Assembly: GCA_007844125.1 (NCBI GenBank) | Contig: CM017560.1 | Coordinates: 5,913,759-5,977,758, forward strand | Origin: Sinonovacula constricta | Lineage: Eukaryota > Mollusca > Bivalvia > Cardiida > Solecurtidae | Direction: 5' to 3' | Length of the DNA stretch: 64,000 nucleotides | In this document: one piece after another, positions 22,778 through 34,810 of the stretch | Layout of the letters: each line of letters begins with the position of its first letter | Numbering within the stretch: the stretch's first letter is position 1 | The notes under the pieces: model-generated | Database searches by the model: none | What the model was told of the DNA's origin: nothing | What the model saw: only the letters and a program-made list of their open reading frames with translations | Position numbers and translations under genes: made by a program

Positions 22778-25282
22778 AGCATCCTACAGTATAAGATAAT
22801 GCAGTGTTGGGCAACAGCCAGGGCCTTGTTCCCACAGCCTTATTATCAGCTCTCTGGTTCCTGGCAGAGTTAAACTTAAACCATGACAGTAACTCAGAGC
22901 TACAGAGGGGTAACTCCTGATATCAAATCATTGATTGTATGACCTTGTGGTATTTAAACTTCTGGTATGCATCATTTACGGCCAGCACTCCCCTACAGCA
23001 TTAGATGTCTGTAATGGCAGTTTCATCAAGAGATAGGTGTCCATATCTCATCATCATAATGATGGTCAAAGAATGCTATCGGCTAAACTTGCACCTGGTG
23101 AAGGTTGTGGCTGTGCAACATTTAACTACCTGAATATACTTCTGAGTCAATGGTATGAACTGCCTTTATGGAATGTTTAAATAAAAAAAATGTGAAAATT
23201 CTGAAATTTGTAAATTGAAATTAAATTTGTAAATTATTCTACTAAAGCTGATGTGGGTATCTTGAACCATGTATAAATATGTATAGTCATTCCTTTGCTA
23301 AGTTGGCATTTGAGCTTTTGAAAAAATTACACCTTGATGAAAGGGTTTTATAAAAAAAAATTATTATTTTATCCCAAGTACAAATTGATGGTGGTCATAT
23401 TTGCGATGATTGTTGAAAGACCTCCAACTTATGTCGCTGTAGAACCACCAGTGCACCGATGGTTACCAAGAGTTCTATAACTGTAATGTTCTGACATATT
23501 GAGACGTGAAGGAAACCCAAGAAAGTATGTGTCCTTATGTTGACCAAAATGCACACTACAGGATATTAAAGTGTCTGGTTGATTGAGTCGGGATACACAA
23601 GCAGGTACTAACTGTAGGCTATAGATGGGGAGGGAGGCAGTAAACATGTCATGTATGACAGGTTATGGTCCAACTTGTACACCAATAGGTGGTGGAGGTG
23701 TTTTATTCTGGTCCCACTAACTCTTCTTTACAGGTATACCCTCTAGAGTCCTTTTAAAAATGCATATTATGCAAAGATTTTTTAAAGCTCAACTTAACTT
23801 GTCAAGTTTCTAACTAGGTTATTTAAAACTTAAGATATGATTTCAACTTTATCATTTCAATGTCTGTTTTTTACATGTTATTTTAATGAATTTAATAATT
23901 ATGATTTTTAATTAAGAATTGTGTCAGTGTGTTAAGCGTTGTCCTATTAATGCAGAAAGTAAATTTATCTTATGGTCTTATTCTTTCTGACTTATAAAGT
24001 GAGGTATAATTTTGTTTTGGTTCTAACTTTTCTCAATACTGTATTGAAACAGGAGTGAATATCTCCTACAACTGATTCTTGTTTATATGGAGTGCTGTTT
24101 TAATTAACAATCTATGAAAAGAAACCTATTTATTCCTTGCTAGTTAAACTCAAATTATGTTTTAAAGGAAAAAAAAATGAAGCATTTTTATAATATCCTT
24201 TGGTAATATACTTTTCTTTTTCATGTGTTCAATAATCTCAAATATTTATTGGGCCTACTATCAAATATGCATAGTAAACTTTATTGACATTTTGAATATT
24301 TACAAAAGCAAAATGGATGCAAATAAAGTTTACCAGTTATAGACAAATGCACATGTTGTAAGGCATACAAATGTGTACTTTTGTATCTTTTTAAAAATAC
24401 AATATGCATTTTTGTATTTAAAAGACATTTTGACAATTTAACCATAAAATAAATATTGAAATTTAATTAGTCCAATTACTGGGAAAGAAACAAGACATAA
24501 CAGAATAAAAGCATAGTTGCATCTGCACTAATGTTTTAGTTCCTCATGTAAAATACACAGCAACACCTTTGTTTGCCAATGGTTTAACATTTTTTGTAAA
24601 GAAATAATGATGCTGAAAAATACAACCTTGCCAAAAAGGGTAGGTAAAATAAAGTAAAGTAGAGCAAAGTAACTTTTCAGGTATAAGCAAGAAAAGTTTG
24701 CAAAATAGCACTCAGCTCAATTCATGGTTTGCTAAGGAAATATTTATCATGCTTAGGCAACAAGATCAGGAACAGGACTATCAGCTTAACAATTTTTTAA
24801 AGATTTGTTTTGAAGCTTGAAATATATGTTATCAATTAATTTAGATTTTGCATTTCTTAAAAATGAATATAGCATGATAAGGGTTAGACATTCTACATTT
24901 TTGCTATGATGTGTATAATTCACCTGGATAACATATTGCCAGATAGACTCGTATAATGCGGACAACTCACCAGCTGAACATATAATTGGTTATGACATGC
25001 AACTTACACCATCAGAGAGTGTAGTGAAGGGTCCAAATATTTGTCTCTGGTTTTCCTGGGCTCAACCCACCACAGGGACTGGTGCAAATCAGTGCAACTG
25101 TCACTGGAGCCCATGGAAGATTAATTATCCCCAACAATGCCCTGTTTTCAAACGTGCCATTGATGCGTAATGTCAGCTGTGCAGTTGGATAACTTTGTCC
25201 TTTTCTAAATATTTTCATGCTGCATTTATTACTAACTGATACAACAGTTAAAAGACATATTGCAAATGACTCTGAAGCAAAA
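22778..25282. other. mostly AT-rich, no supported gene
   Basis: A fragment at about 23432-23455 (TAGAACCACCAGTGCACC) resembles part of the SINE family A body. A minus-strand ATG frame at 25012-25218 (68 codons) has a moderately coding-like composition but no splice or family support. Nothing else is seen. Confidence 0.4.
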
Positions 25283-25377
25283 AGTGTACATCCTGATAAA
25301 GAAACCTCCTATCAGCAGTTGGCTGATCTGGATCTACACTATTTATCTAAACATGAGAAATCCATGCTTTGCAGACT
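25283..25377 (+). repeat. foldback element copy with flank
   Basis: The core 25283-25340 begins AGTGTACATCCTGAT and ends GCTGATCTGGATCTACACT. The flank ends TTTGCAGACT at 25368-25377, again 37 bp after the core. Inside is a second small stem (AGCAGTTGGCTGATC region). Confidence 0.78.
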
Positions 25378-26133
25378 ACACGTACAATACAAAGTACACA
25401 TTCATTGAGTTTTAAAAATAGGTTAGCACCTGAACTTCTAATTTGGGCTTTTTAATTAACCCCTATTATGGCTAAGGTTATGTGGCTATAATCAGCTCTA
25501 AGCTTGGTGTTTATGTATTTATAAGGTTAAGTGTAGATCCAGATCAGGCAACCTTGATGGCTTCCACTATTGAATACAGTATGTATTGATGCATTTGAGT
25601 CAATCAATCAGTCATGTTTAAGGTCCAGTTTAACTGACTGCTTTCATTTTATGCTCTGTGTTTAATGTTCTCAAACTTACAAGATATTGGACTTTTATTT
25701 GTTTAACAATTTGAATAACAGCAAATCATATTAAAGAAATCACTCTTTTAACCAAAGAATACAAACAAAATGTCGATATACATGGAGCTTGAACCTTGTA
25801 TCAGAGTCTCAATAAAACAACAAAAACCAATCAGCCATAAAGGCATACGTCATGGGTTTGTTGTACATAAATGTTTTTTATTGAACTTTTAATGAGAATT
25901 CTTTACAATTTCTGTTGAAAGAAATGTCAAAATAGTTTCTGTTTCACTTCTCTATGGTACTTAATGAGTTTGTTTGAAGATATATACACTTAGAAGTAAG
26001 TGTTTAAGGTAATTACAACATCCATCATTAATAAAATTTTAAAGCATTAATCAGGTCATTATTATTTCAATTTTCTATAATTACAAAAATGTGATGAAAT
26101 GTTGAACAGGTTAATAAAGAGACTGGGACAGTA
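25378..26133. other. no gene; one foldback half-arm
   Basis: AGTGTAGATCCAGATCAGGC at 25530-25549 is a lone left arm of the foldback family. The rest is AT-rich. Confidence 0.45.
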
Positions 26134-26238
26134 TAATACCCAAACCATTGATGACCCCATCATCGGAACCCGCTCTGCTTCACGGTATGACAACGGAATA
26201 TTTATTGTGGATTCTGCCGTGATGACCCTTGGGTATTA
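26134..26238. other. CpG-containing block bounded by a 10-bp inverted repeat
   Basis: TAATACCCAA opens the block and TTGGGTATTA closes it. TGATGACCC occurs near both ends in direct orientation. The block is more GC-rich than its flanks. It could be a small decayed inverted-repeat element, but no target duplication is clear. Confidence 0.35.
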
Positions 26239-27754
26239 ATATTTAAATATCACCCATAAGCAGCAAATGCAGTTTGGTGTCTTTTGTAAAGCACACAATT
26301 TTATTTACTGTTACTAAACAGAAGTATACATTTATCATAAAAAAATATTTTAAGGGGGCCGTGTCATGACCGAATACCTGAGTTAATCAACAAAACAGTA
26401 GTACAAACTTCAACTGGTACACGTAAACTGTTAGCCCTTCAATGACTGTCTCCCACTGTAATTATACATGTCTCACACCATAATTATACATGTCACCTTT
26501 TTGTCCACTGGGTTTGTAAATCTATCAAGATGGTCCCATCCCCTTAGTGTCTCCCAACAATATATGGTGACATGGCAAGAATGGAAAGAATGAACATAAT
26601 TCAGCTTTCAACTGTACCTGTTTTTTGACATCACCTTTCCTCCTGACAAAAGTTAGCTATTATTCTATAAATGTATTTTAGGATTTCAAACTAGAAATAG
26701 CTAAGAATAGATAACATACATATAGTTTTGTTTTTTAACCCATGAATTAAGCTTTTGCTATTTTATTAAACATAAAACATGTACTTTGCATTAAAATGCA
26801 AGGACACTTTGCTACTTTTCTATGCCATGTTGAAAAGGAAAAATAAGCAATAAATAGTTCAAATGTTTAATTATCTGAAAGATGATATAGATCTGGATTT
26901 ATTTATTCAAATTATGAATAATACAGTCAGCTGTACACAAATGCTTTATTCGTTTATTTATTTGAATAACTACTGGATCAACATGTGCAATATGATTACC
27001 GGTATAAATGATTTTGTTGATGTAATCTGTAAATGTTACATAATTAAACTATGATGGATGCTTCAGCTGGAAAACATGATATTTATATGAACTGTCTAAT
27101 CATTATTGACTTGGCTATCACCTCAGTAATTATCATATATGTCAGCTGATTATCTCATGATTGAAGATAATATAGACAAAATTTGAATATAATATTATAT
27201 AGAGGTAAAATCCAAACAAACAGTTAAAGCTTATTTAAAATACCAACAAACACAGATAGGTTCTGCCCAAAATCTAAAATAAAATGATCTGCTTTACACT
27301 CAAGCCAAGGAATTTACGGTGTTACAGTACATTCTGTGCTAAAAATTAGAGGTTTATGATCAAGGGCCATATTTCAACTGCAAAAACTCATTGTTAACCT
27401 GTTCCCCAGCTAGCCTTTCATCTAATGTCCTACAAGTAATGATTGATAGCCACTATATGATGAGGGTAAAGTCATAAATAAAGGTGTTTTTAGAGAGTTA
27501 ACAAAAGAATTCTTAACAGAGGACTTCGGTAATTGGCTGAATGATATCACTGGGTTTGGAAAATGCTTAAACATCAGTAATTGTACTAAAAGATAAAGTT
27601 ATTAGTTTGTTTTACTGTTTGAAGGTTAACAACCATAATATCTGTATAGGTCTTGAACAATAGTTAAAACTAATGAAATTCAAAACAACTTTCTTTGAGC
27701 ATAATAAGACAATTTCAACACAACACAATCAAACTTCAACACAAAGTTACACAG
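26239..27754. other. AT-rich stretch without genes
   Basis: A 15-bp direct repeat, ATAATTATACATGTC-like, occurs twice near 26457-26492. No other structure. Confidence 0.45.
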
Positions 27755-27840
27755 GAGCGGTGCAAGGCCGAGCATAAGTTGCCTGAAGGTGATGCCACAA
27801 GTGCACATATAAATCATCCGTCGACAAAAAAACAAAAATG
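27755..27840 (+). CDS. candidate 86-bp internal exon, product unknown
   Basis: Bounded by GTTACACAG at its 5' side and AATG|GTGAGA at its 3' side, both good splice contexts. The frame reads ERCKAEHKLPEGDATSAHIN and continues with HPSTKKQK. The composition is GC-richer and more charged than the surrounding DNA. The frame is also open a little upstream, so the acceptor is a choice. No family is recognised. The length is in the normal range for an internal exon, but 86 bp can be open by chance. Confidence 0.27.
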
Positions 27841-28325
27841 GTGAGAAATTAAGGAGAGTTAAGTATACAGCAAAATAACTTATCAATACAAGTTTGAAGA
27901 AATTTGGCGGAGAATGTAAGAAGAATTTACCTGCACAAAATTGTACTATGGCAAAAATTAACCAAGGGCAATAACACTAGATTAAACAAGTTTATCGGAA
28001 TTATCTAATTATAAGACACAACTATACACAATAATAATTATCCATGTAAATTGAAAGGATTTTGAAATATTGGAGGAGTTATCTATACAAGAATTTGCTA
28101 GAAGAACCCAAAGGATAGTTCTCTGAAATAACAAAGTAATCTGCAAGCTATTTCATAATACACAACTCAGGAAACGTTTGATTTAGTTAACCTTGTGTGA
28201 CACACTTAAGAAACTGAGAAACCTGACTAATAAGAGTATTGTCTTTGTTATGATGTACAACTTAAGCTAAAAAACTTTTAAATTCAATGTTCATAGCAAA
28301 ATGTAATAAAAATGTAAGACAGATT
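27841..28325. other. no feature seen
   Basis: AT-rich sequence leading into the 30-bp array. Confidence 0.45.
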
Positions 28326-28985
28326 GAGACAATGTAACATTGAGACAATGTAACATTGAGACAGTAAGATTGAGACAATGTAACATTGAGACAGGAAGAT
28401 TGAGACAATGTAACATTGAGACAGTAAAATTGAGACAATGTAACATTGAGACAGTAAGATTGAGACAATGTAACATTGAGACAGGAAGATTGAGACAATG
28501 TAACATTGAGACAGTAAGATTGAGACAATGTAACATTGAGACAGGAAGATTGAGACAATATAACATTGAGACAGGAAGTTTGAGACAATGTAACATTGAG
28601 ACAGTAAGATTGAGACAATGTAACATTGAGACAGGAAGATTGAGACAATGTAACATTGAGACAGTAAGATTGAGACAATGTAACATTGAGACAGGAAGAT
28701 TGAGACAATGTAACATTAAGACAGTAAGATTGAGACAATGTAACATTGAGACAGTAAGATTGAGACAATGTAACATTGAGACAGTAAGATTGAGACAATG
28801 TAACATTGAGACAGGAAGATTGAGACAATGTAACATTGAGACAGGAAGATTGAGACAATGTAACATTAAGACAGTAAGATTGAGACAATGTAACATTGAG
28901 ACAGTAAGATTGAGACAATGTAACATTGAGACAGTAAGATTGAGACAATGTAACATTGAGACAGTAAGATTGAGACAATATAAGA
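28326..28985 (+). repeat. 30-bp minisatellite, about 22 copies
   Basis: Each 30-bp unit is a dimer: a 16-bp half ATTGAGACAATGTAAC and a 14-bp half ATTGAGACAGTAAG. Because 30 is divisible by three and few stops occur, it creates long open frames in three frames on two strands (up to 278 codons). These are artefacts of periodicity. Variant AGGAAG units alternate irregularly with AGTAAG units. Confidence 0.95.
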
Positions 28986-29768
28986 TAAAGATAATGTACG
29001 ATAAAGAGTGACACAATATAAGATAACAATAATGTAAGATAAAGGTTGAGATAATGTAATATGAAGATTAACACAATATTCGATAAAGATTGAGACAATA
29101 TAAAAGAAAGAGTGAGATGATATGAGATAAAAAAAGAAACAATATAAGATCAAGATTGAGATAATGTAAGATTAAGATTGACACAATATAAGACAAAGAT
29201 TGAGACAATATAAGATGAAGATTGAGACAAAATAAGATAAAGATTGACACAATATAAGATAAAGATTGACATAATATAAGATAAAGATTGAGACAATATA
29301 AGATAAAGATTGACACAATATAAGATAAAGAATGAGATAATGTAAGATAAAGATTGACACAATATAAGATAAAGATTGAGACAATATAAGATAAAGATTG
29401 AGATAATGTAAGATAAAGGTTGAGACAATGTAAGATAAAGATTGAGATAATGTAAGATAAAGGTTGAGATAATGTAAGATAAAGATTGACACAATATAAG
29501 ATAAAGATTGACACAATATAAGATAAAGATTGAGATAATGTAAGATAAAGGTTGAGATAATGTAAGATAAAGATTGAGATAATGTAAGATAAAAGTTGAG
29601 ATAATGTAGGATAAAGATTGAGATAATGTAAGATAAAGATTGAGATAATGTAGGATAAAGATTGAGATAATGTAAGATAAAAGTTGAGATAATGTAGGAT
29701 AAAGGTTGAGATAATGTAGGATAAAGATTGAGATAATGTAAGATAAAGATTGAGATAATGTAGGATAG
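28986..29768 (+). repeat. 22-bp minisatellite related to the adjacent array
   Basis: Units of about 22 bp: ATAAAGATTGAGATAATGTA with AG. They share ATTGAGAnAATGTAA with the neighbouring 30-bp array, so the two arrays are diverged descendants of one repeat. The junction, 28985-29170, is irregular. No real coding frame. Confidence 0.93.
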
Positions 29769-30660
29769 AGACATTTATCATCTGGCTGTCCAGATTTAAG
29801 AAATGTGGAACCTGACCAAAAGGCTTTGGACTGTCCTGAGGCTTGAACCCAAAGCTTTATAATCCCTGCCTCCTCAAAGCCCTCAAACAACCTGTAAAAC
29901 TGTATTATACCAGAGTGAAGTACGAAAGATTTCCGCATAAAAAAACGGCAGAAAAAATGCAACAAAAATCATGGGATAGGTTATTATATGCCCCGGACCC
30001 TTCTATAACACCCTATAAAATTAATGAGGTAATAACATAAAAGGGGTGCCAGTTGCTAATGTGAGACATCTGAGTCAAAGATGGTGAAGAAGATAAGTTG
30101 GGAGTCTAACAACATGGAAAGCATTATATAGCTAAATGTCAATAACTATAGTAAAACCAACACATTAAACTCCAGGGAACTAATGTTGGATCCGAACTCA
30201 GCCAGATAATGTGGCACCAGATCAAGTTTAGGCAGTAGATGTCTTGTTGTAATTTTACAAACTTATACAGCTGGTGAAAAAGATTTTATTACCTATTTTC
30301 TGGAGAGTTATGCTGCTGAGTCACACACACATACAATTATCAATGAGATGGTTTTAACAAACTCAGTCTTGCAATTTACACTTTGTTTAACACATTTCGA
30401 ATAGGCTTTCTAATTAAACGAGCATTTTAAATATCTATAGGTGCACATTTATATCAAATTTATTGGAGTTTGAATGCAGAAATATTTGTTAATTGTACAT
30501 TCCCTGGAAGGTTTTTGAAATAATCTATAAATATTTATATCTTATTTGGAATCTGATCAATTTCTATGTTAATAAATAAATCACACTTTGTTAAATCAAT
30601 TTACTACTTGGAAGTCCATCACCTCTGTTTCCTTTGTATAATTATGTATGTAGAACATGC
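29769..30660. other. mostly AT-rich; B-box-like GGGTTCAAGCCTC
   Basis: On the minus strand GGGTTCAAGCCTC, near 29840-29852, fits a pol III B box and may belong to a SINE remnant beside the array. The same stretch is open on both strands (29769-29965 minus, 29843-30040 plus) without splice support. Nothing else is recognised. Confidence 0.35.
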
Positions 30661-31300
30661 CAGTCTTAGTGACCATAAGTCTAATTCTGTAAGTCTCCTT
30701 TAACCTCACTAGTCTTAGTGACTATAATTAGTCTCATTCTGTAAGTCTCCTTTAACCTCGCCTGTCTTAGTGACTATAAGTCTCATTCTGTAAATCTCCT
30801 TTAACCTCGCTAGTCTTAGTGACTATAAGTCTCATTCTGTAAGTCTCCTTTAACCTCGCTATAGCCTTAGTGACAATAAGTCTCATTCTGTAAGTCTCCT
30901 TTAACCTCGCCTGTCTTAGTGACAATAAGTCTCATTCTGTAAGTCTCCTTTAACCTCGCTAGTCTTAGTGACTATAAGTCTCATTCTGTAAGTCTCCTTT
31001 AACCTCACTAGTCTTAGTGACTATAAGTCTCATTCTGTAAGTCTCCTTTAACCTCACTAGTCTTAGTGACTATAATTAGTCTCATTTTGTAAGTCTCCTT
31101 TAACCTCGCCTGTCTTAGTGACAATAAGTCTCATTCTGTAAGTCTCCTTTAACCTCGCTAGTCTTAGTGACTATAAGTCTCATTCTGTAAGTCTCCTTTA
31201 ACCTCGCTAGTCTTAGTGACTATAAGTCTCATTCTGTAAGTCTCCTTTAACCTCGCTAGTCTTAGTGACTATAAGTCTCATTCTGTAAGTCTCCTTTAAC
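30661..31300 (+). repeat. 49-bp minisatellite, about 13 copies
   Basis: Unit of 49 bp with GTCTTAGTGACTATAAGTCT and TGTAAGTCTCCTTTAACCTC. Some copies carry a small insertion (ATAATTAGTC, CTATAGCC). No gene. Confidence 0.95.
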
Positions 31301-32161
31301 CCCTTCCCACTCTATGGTTTTACTCCCATATTTTCACACATGTTTTCCATTTCCTGTTTGGATTCAGATTAGAAATTTGAGAATCACAATTGAGCCTACA
31401 GCCCACTACTGAATGGTTTCTAACATTCCAAACTGAATGAGTATTTCAATCAAAGGTCACCAGAAAAATATGTGCCATTGATTTGTGATGTGAATTTCAT
31501 GCCAGTTGTATAAAATGGTTAAAAAGTGAGACTTTTTATGTCCTTTTGAGAAAGAAAACCCTACATATGTAGTATACCCATATCAAAAACTTTTACAACA
31601 GGTTTGTGTGTATAAGCAAGAAATAATATTGTTTGCAGGTGTTAACTTTTTTTACATTACTTGATAATAGTGCCTTAAGTGGAGCAATTAATATACTGAA
31701 ACCAAAACATTTTATTGACATACACATTTTATAAATAATTTCAAGAGGCAATGCTGTTCTAAGCTGTTGCAGACAACATTATCATTATGGTCTATTAAGA
31801 ATTGGTCTAATGTTGGAACTTTTGTAAATAACAACAACAAAATATGTCTTAGGCTAGGTGCAGTCTGTCTTTTTCTCTTTGTGCAAGAAACCTGTACCTG
31901 TGTACCTGCTGTCATTACCATTGCCATCAAAACATCCTTCCTTAACATCATAATCAGCAGTGGCAGCTGCAGCAGCAGTGTCATCAACATCATCATCATT
32001 ACAATAACTCAACATCAAAACTGAAACAAATGTATTTTACCACATGTAAATATAACCTCTTTAAGAGGCATTTAGAGCAGTATTTCAACACATTTTACCT
32101 ATCAACTTTTTTGTTTGTGAAAAAAATATCATCAAAGAGTTTTAAGCTGCCAGCGACTTAG
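31301..32161. other. no supported gene
   Basis: An imperfect trinucleotide tract lies at 31965-32010 (GCAGCAGCAG, then CATCATCATC). The overlapping frames there on both strands are shadows of it. Confidence 0.45.
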
Positions 32162-32377
32162 TTTGATCCAAACCATGTTATTATTCCTGATGCCATGCTG
32201 GAAGACAAGAATGTGGCTGGAGGGTTTGGACCTAAGAACATAATCCCAGACTTTAGGAAGTTTGGAAAGTTTTATCAGAACCAGGTTTCCGACTGTTGCC
32301 CTTCAGCTGGGGTGGGGGAACTCACTGTGGTTAATGTTTCTACATCTAAGAGATGTATTTCCTTCCCTCACCAATAG
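32162..32377 (+). CDS. candidate exon or decayed coding fragment, product unknown
   Basis: After CGACTTAG, a weak acceptor, a frame of 71 codons reads FDPNHVIIPDAMLEDKNVAG and GFGPKNIIPDFRKFGKFYQN, then a Cys-Cys motif, and ends at TAG. The composition is protein-like: Pro, Gly, Asp, Phe and Asn are well spread. The DNA is GC-richer than its flanks. There is no clear donor, so it could be a terminal exon. No AATAAA follows nearby. I do not recognise the family. Confidence 0.27.
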   Translation, partial: FDPNHVIIPDAMLEDKNVAGGFGPKNIIPDFRKFGKFYQNQVSDCCPSAGVGELTVVNVSTSKRCISFPHQ

Positions 32378-34629
32378 CAATTTACATTTGTTCATAACCT
32401 GTAATAAGTTCTACTTTTTTTTACTTACGACTCTATTCAAACATAGCAAGTCAATTATTGTGAAGAAATAGTGCTGAATCCTGGCTAGTGAGCTACCAGG
32501 CTGATCTGGTTCTACATGATTTAATGTGGTCAAATCAAACTAGGCAGATGGGGGATAGAGGTATTTTGTTCTCTAAATTTTGATCACACTTGGCCTCAGT
32601 TTTTAGAGATTTCCTGTCGATCTGTAGGTCATGACAGATTTAGATAAACTCTCAGAAATCTGTAATCACTACACAAAATTTTTTTACACAAAGATTTTTA
32701 AGATTTTCTATTTGATTTTTATTTATTCTCCCCAAATATACAGCATTTTGGGACTGTTGACATTTTTTTTAACTTTTATAAGCCAAAGGTTGGGCTTCAA
32801 TGCAAATTTACCTAATTAATAAATTAGTCAAAAAAAACAATGCCAGTCTACATTAAATATATAGGTCGTGCTCTGATACTTCTAGTACAGCAATAAAACC
32901 TTAGTATAAAAAATTATTCTTACAGAAATACATAAGAAATTATGTGAACTCTCAATAAAAAAAAAGATTTAAATAAAATAATACATTTACCAATAAAAGA
33001 AAAATGATACTGACTTTTTATTTAGTTTCGTGTGTAAGTTCTTCTGAAGTCATCACTTTCTGGAAACATACCCCACCCTAATGGTGTTCCCAGCAAGTAA
33101 AGGGTAAAAAGAAATGTAATTTGGGGGTACACAAATACAAAAACATGGATCTCTTGAAGCATACAGAACCTTTACAAGCGTATTTCTGTGTTTTTGACAA
33201 GTGTCTGGCTTACTCTTGATACAGAGTTGATCCATCATGGTCATAAATACATGATATCCCAGTATAAGCCAGAAACACATAAACACCACTTCAATCTAGG
33301 GCTACATCTCCACCCTTACACAAACAGGTCTCCAATAGCTTGATCTATCTGTAAACATCTCTGATATTGACTACAAGGATCCAGGATAATCCATGGTGAT
33401 AACAGTTTGGTTTAGCTCTATTTCATGTAATGTCTTTTCTCATTTATTTGTAACTTTTACATTTGAATGACATGTGAATATTTTTGTCCTCTGCTTTTTT
33501 AAATTGTATTATATCTTGAATGCAATTCTCATATGATCGTGACATATTTTCGTACTAAAAATGTAGGATACATAAATGATAATACATATAAGTTGTGCAT
33601 ATAAGATTAAGTCACTTCTAGAACGAATGGTTAAGTCATGGCTTAAAAGAAAAAATACACTTAATTCTTATTTTTTTTAAATGATTATGTTTCTCCACAA
33701 AGCACACTAATTAACATAAATTCTTGATCTGTTAATTAATCAGAACTTAGGACATTATATTAGAATTCCTGATTAGACTAAGAAAACTGTCAAAAACAAG
33801 AATAAAATGTACAAATAATAAAAATATATACATCATTTAAAAAGGTTAAAACAGATTTGTATGGTATGATAACAGAACAATCAAAGTTCAAAATGAATAG
33901 GGTTAATAACACATCTGGAAGAAAATCAAACATTGATGCTTAAAAAAGAGAGAGGGAAAAGCACTAAGGAAGAAAATTAAACATATGTCAATTAAAATAA
34001 CTTCTTCCTGCTAATGATAGTGATTATGCTGGTGGTGTAGATTTAAAAAAAGAGCTGTCAGAAGACAGCATGCTCCACCTTTCGCAGTGTTAGATAGTAA
34101 AATTAAAATTTTAAGTTATAAAAGATGCATTAATTGATCAAAATTAATTGTAGAGTTATCTGCTCCTTTAAAATGAATATTCCCTATGACAGTGAACACA
34201 TTTAAAATTTGAATACTTTTAATGGTTTTTGAGAAATGAAACAAACTTTGATGCTGATAAGAGGGTCATGGCACTAGCTCTGCTGTTTGTCTTCGAATAG
34301 AGTATCTTCAGAAATATTAATTGAACAGCAGTACCACCGTTACAATACAGAGTATGTTAGTTTACAGGGTATTGTTTTATTCACTTTCATTAATACAATC
34401 AAAATTTCCTTTCTTTCTACCCTGGATCATATCGTGATGTGGGTACAATGTTAATTAATCACCCTTGTTATCAAATTAGGTAATCAAGTAGATTTAGGCT
34501 GTTCTTCTTGAAACAGACACTGGGGTAGCAATCAGGTCAGTGACAACAGTGTCTTTGTATTTATTCTAACAATTTACAAGAAATGCCACATTCTAATGTT
34601 GCATAGCCAAGTTAGTTCATTTTTATTGT
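32378..34629. other. AT-rich stretch, one diverged foldback copy, one hairpin
   Basis: A diverged foldback copy lies at 32470-32519 (AGTGCTGAATCCTGG ... GCTGATCTGGTTCTACA). A hairpin, GCTGTC/GACAGC with an AGAA loop, is at about 34053-34068. No genes supported. Confidence 0.45.
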
Positions 34630-34718
34630 GCTAAGCCCAGACTGATTAGATCCAGGAAAAAAATGCCAATCCATATTAGACAGCTCTCATCTTATCAAGA
34701 ACTACACTATTTGTTTTT
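34630..34718 (-). repeat. diverged foldback copy
   Basis: It has the flank GTGCTAAGCCCAGACTGAT, then TTAGATCCAGG, and at its far end AAGAACTACACTATTTG. The arms are recognisable but eroded. Confidence 0.5.
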
Positions 34719-34810
34719 TAGTATTTTGCAATTTAAGTATGTTTATTATTTGTAAATGTAGGTAGGTAAAAGATTTGATAAGGTATTGAAAATTCTTCAA
34801 AAAGCAGATT

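Noticed and set aside
28262..29965. Open frames of 200-278 codons on both strands (CLNVTLSQSY-type and RQCNIETVRL-type repeats)
   Set aside because: They are products of the 30-bp and 22-bp arrays. A stop-free unit divisible by three is open in several frames at once, including opposite strands.
29769..29965. Minus-strand peptide with RLFEGFEEAGIIKLW, faintly like the C-terminal region of ionotropic receptors
   Set aside because: The similarity is a few residues only, the frame runs into the array, and GGGTTCAAGCCTC in the same DNA is better explained as a pol III B box.
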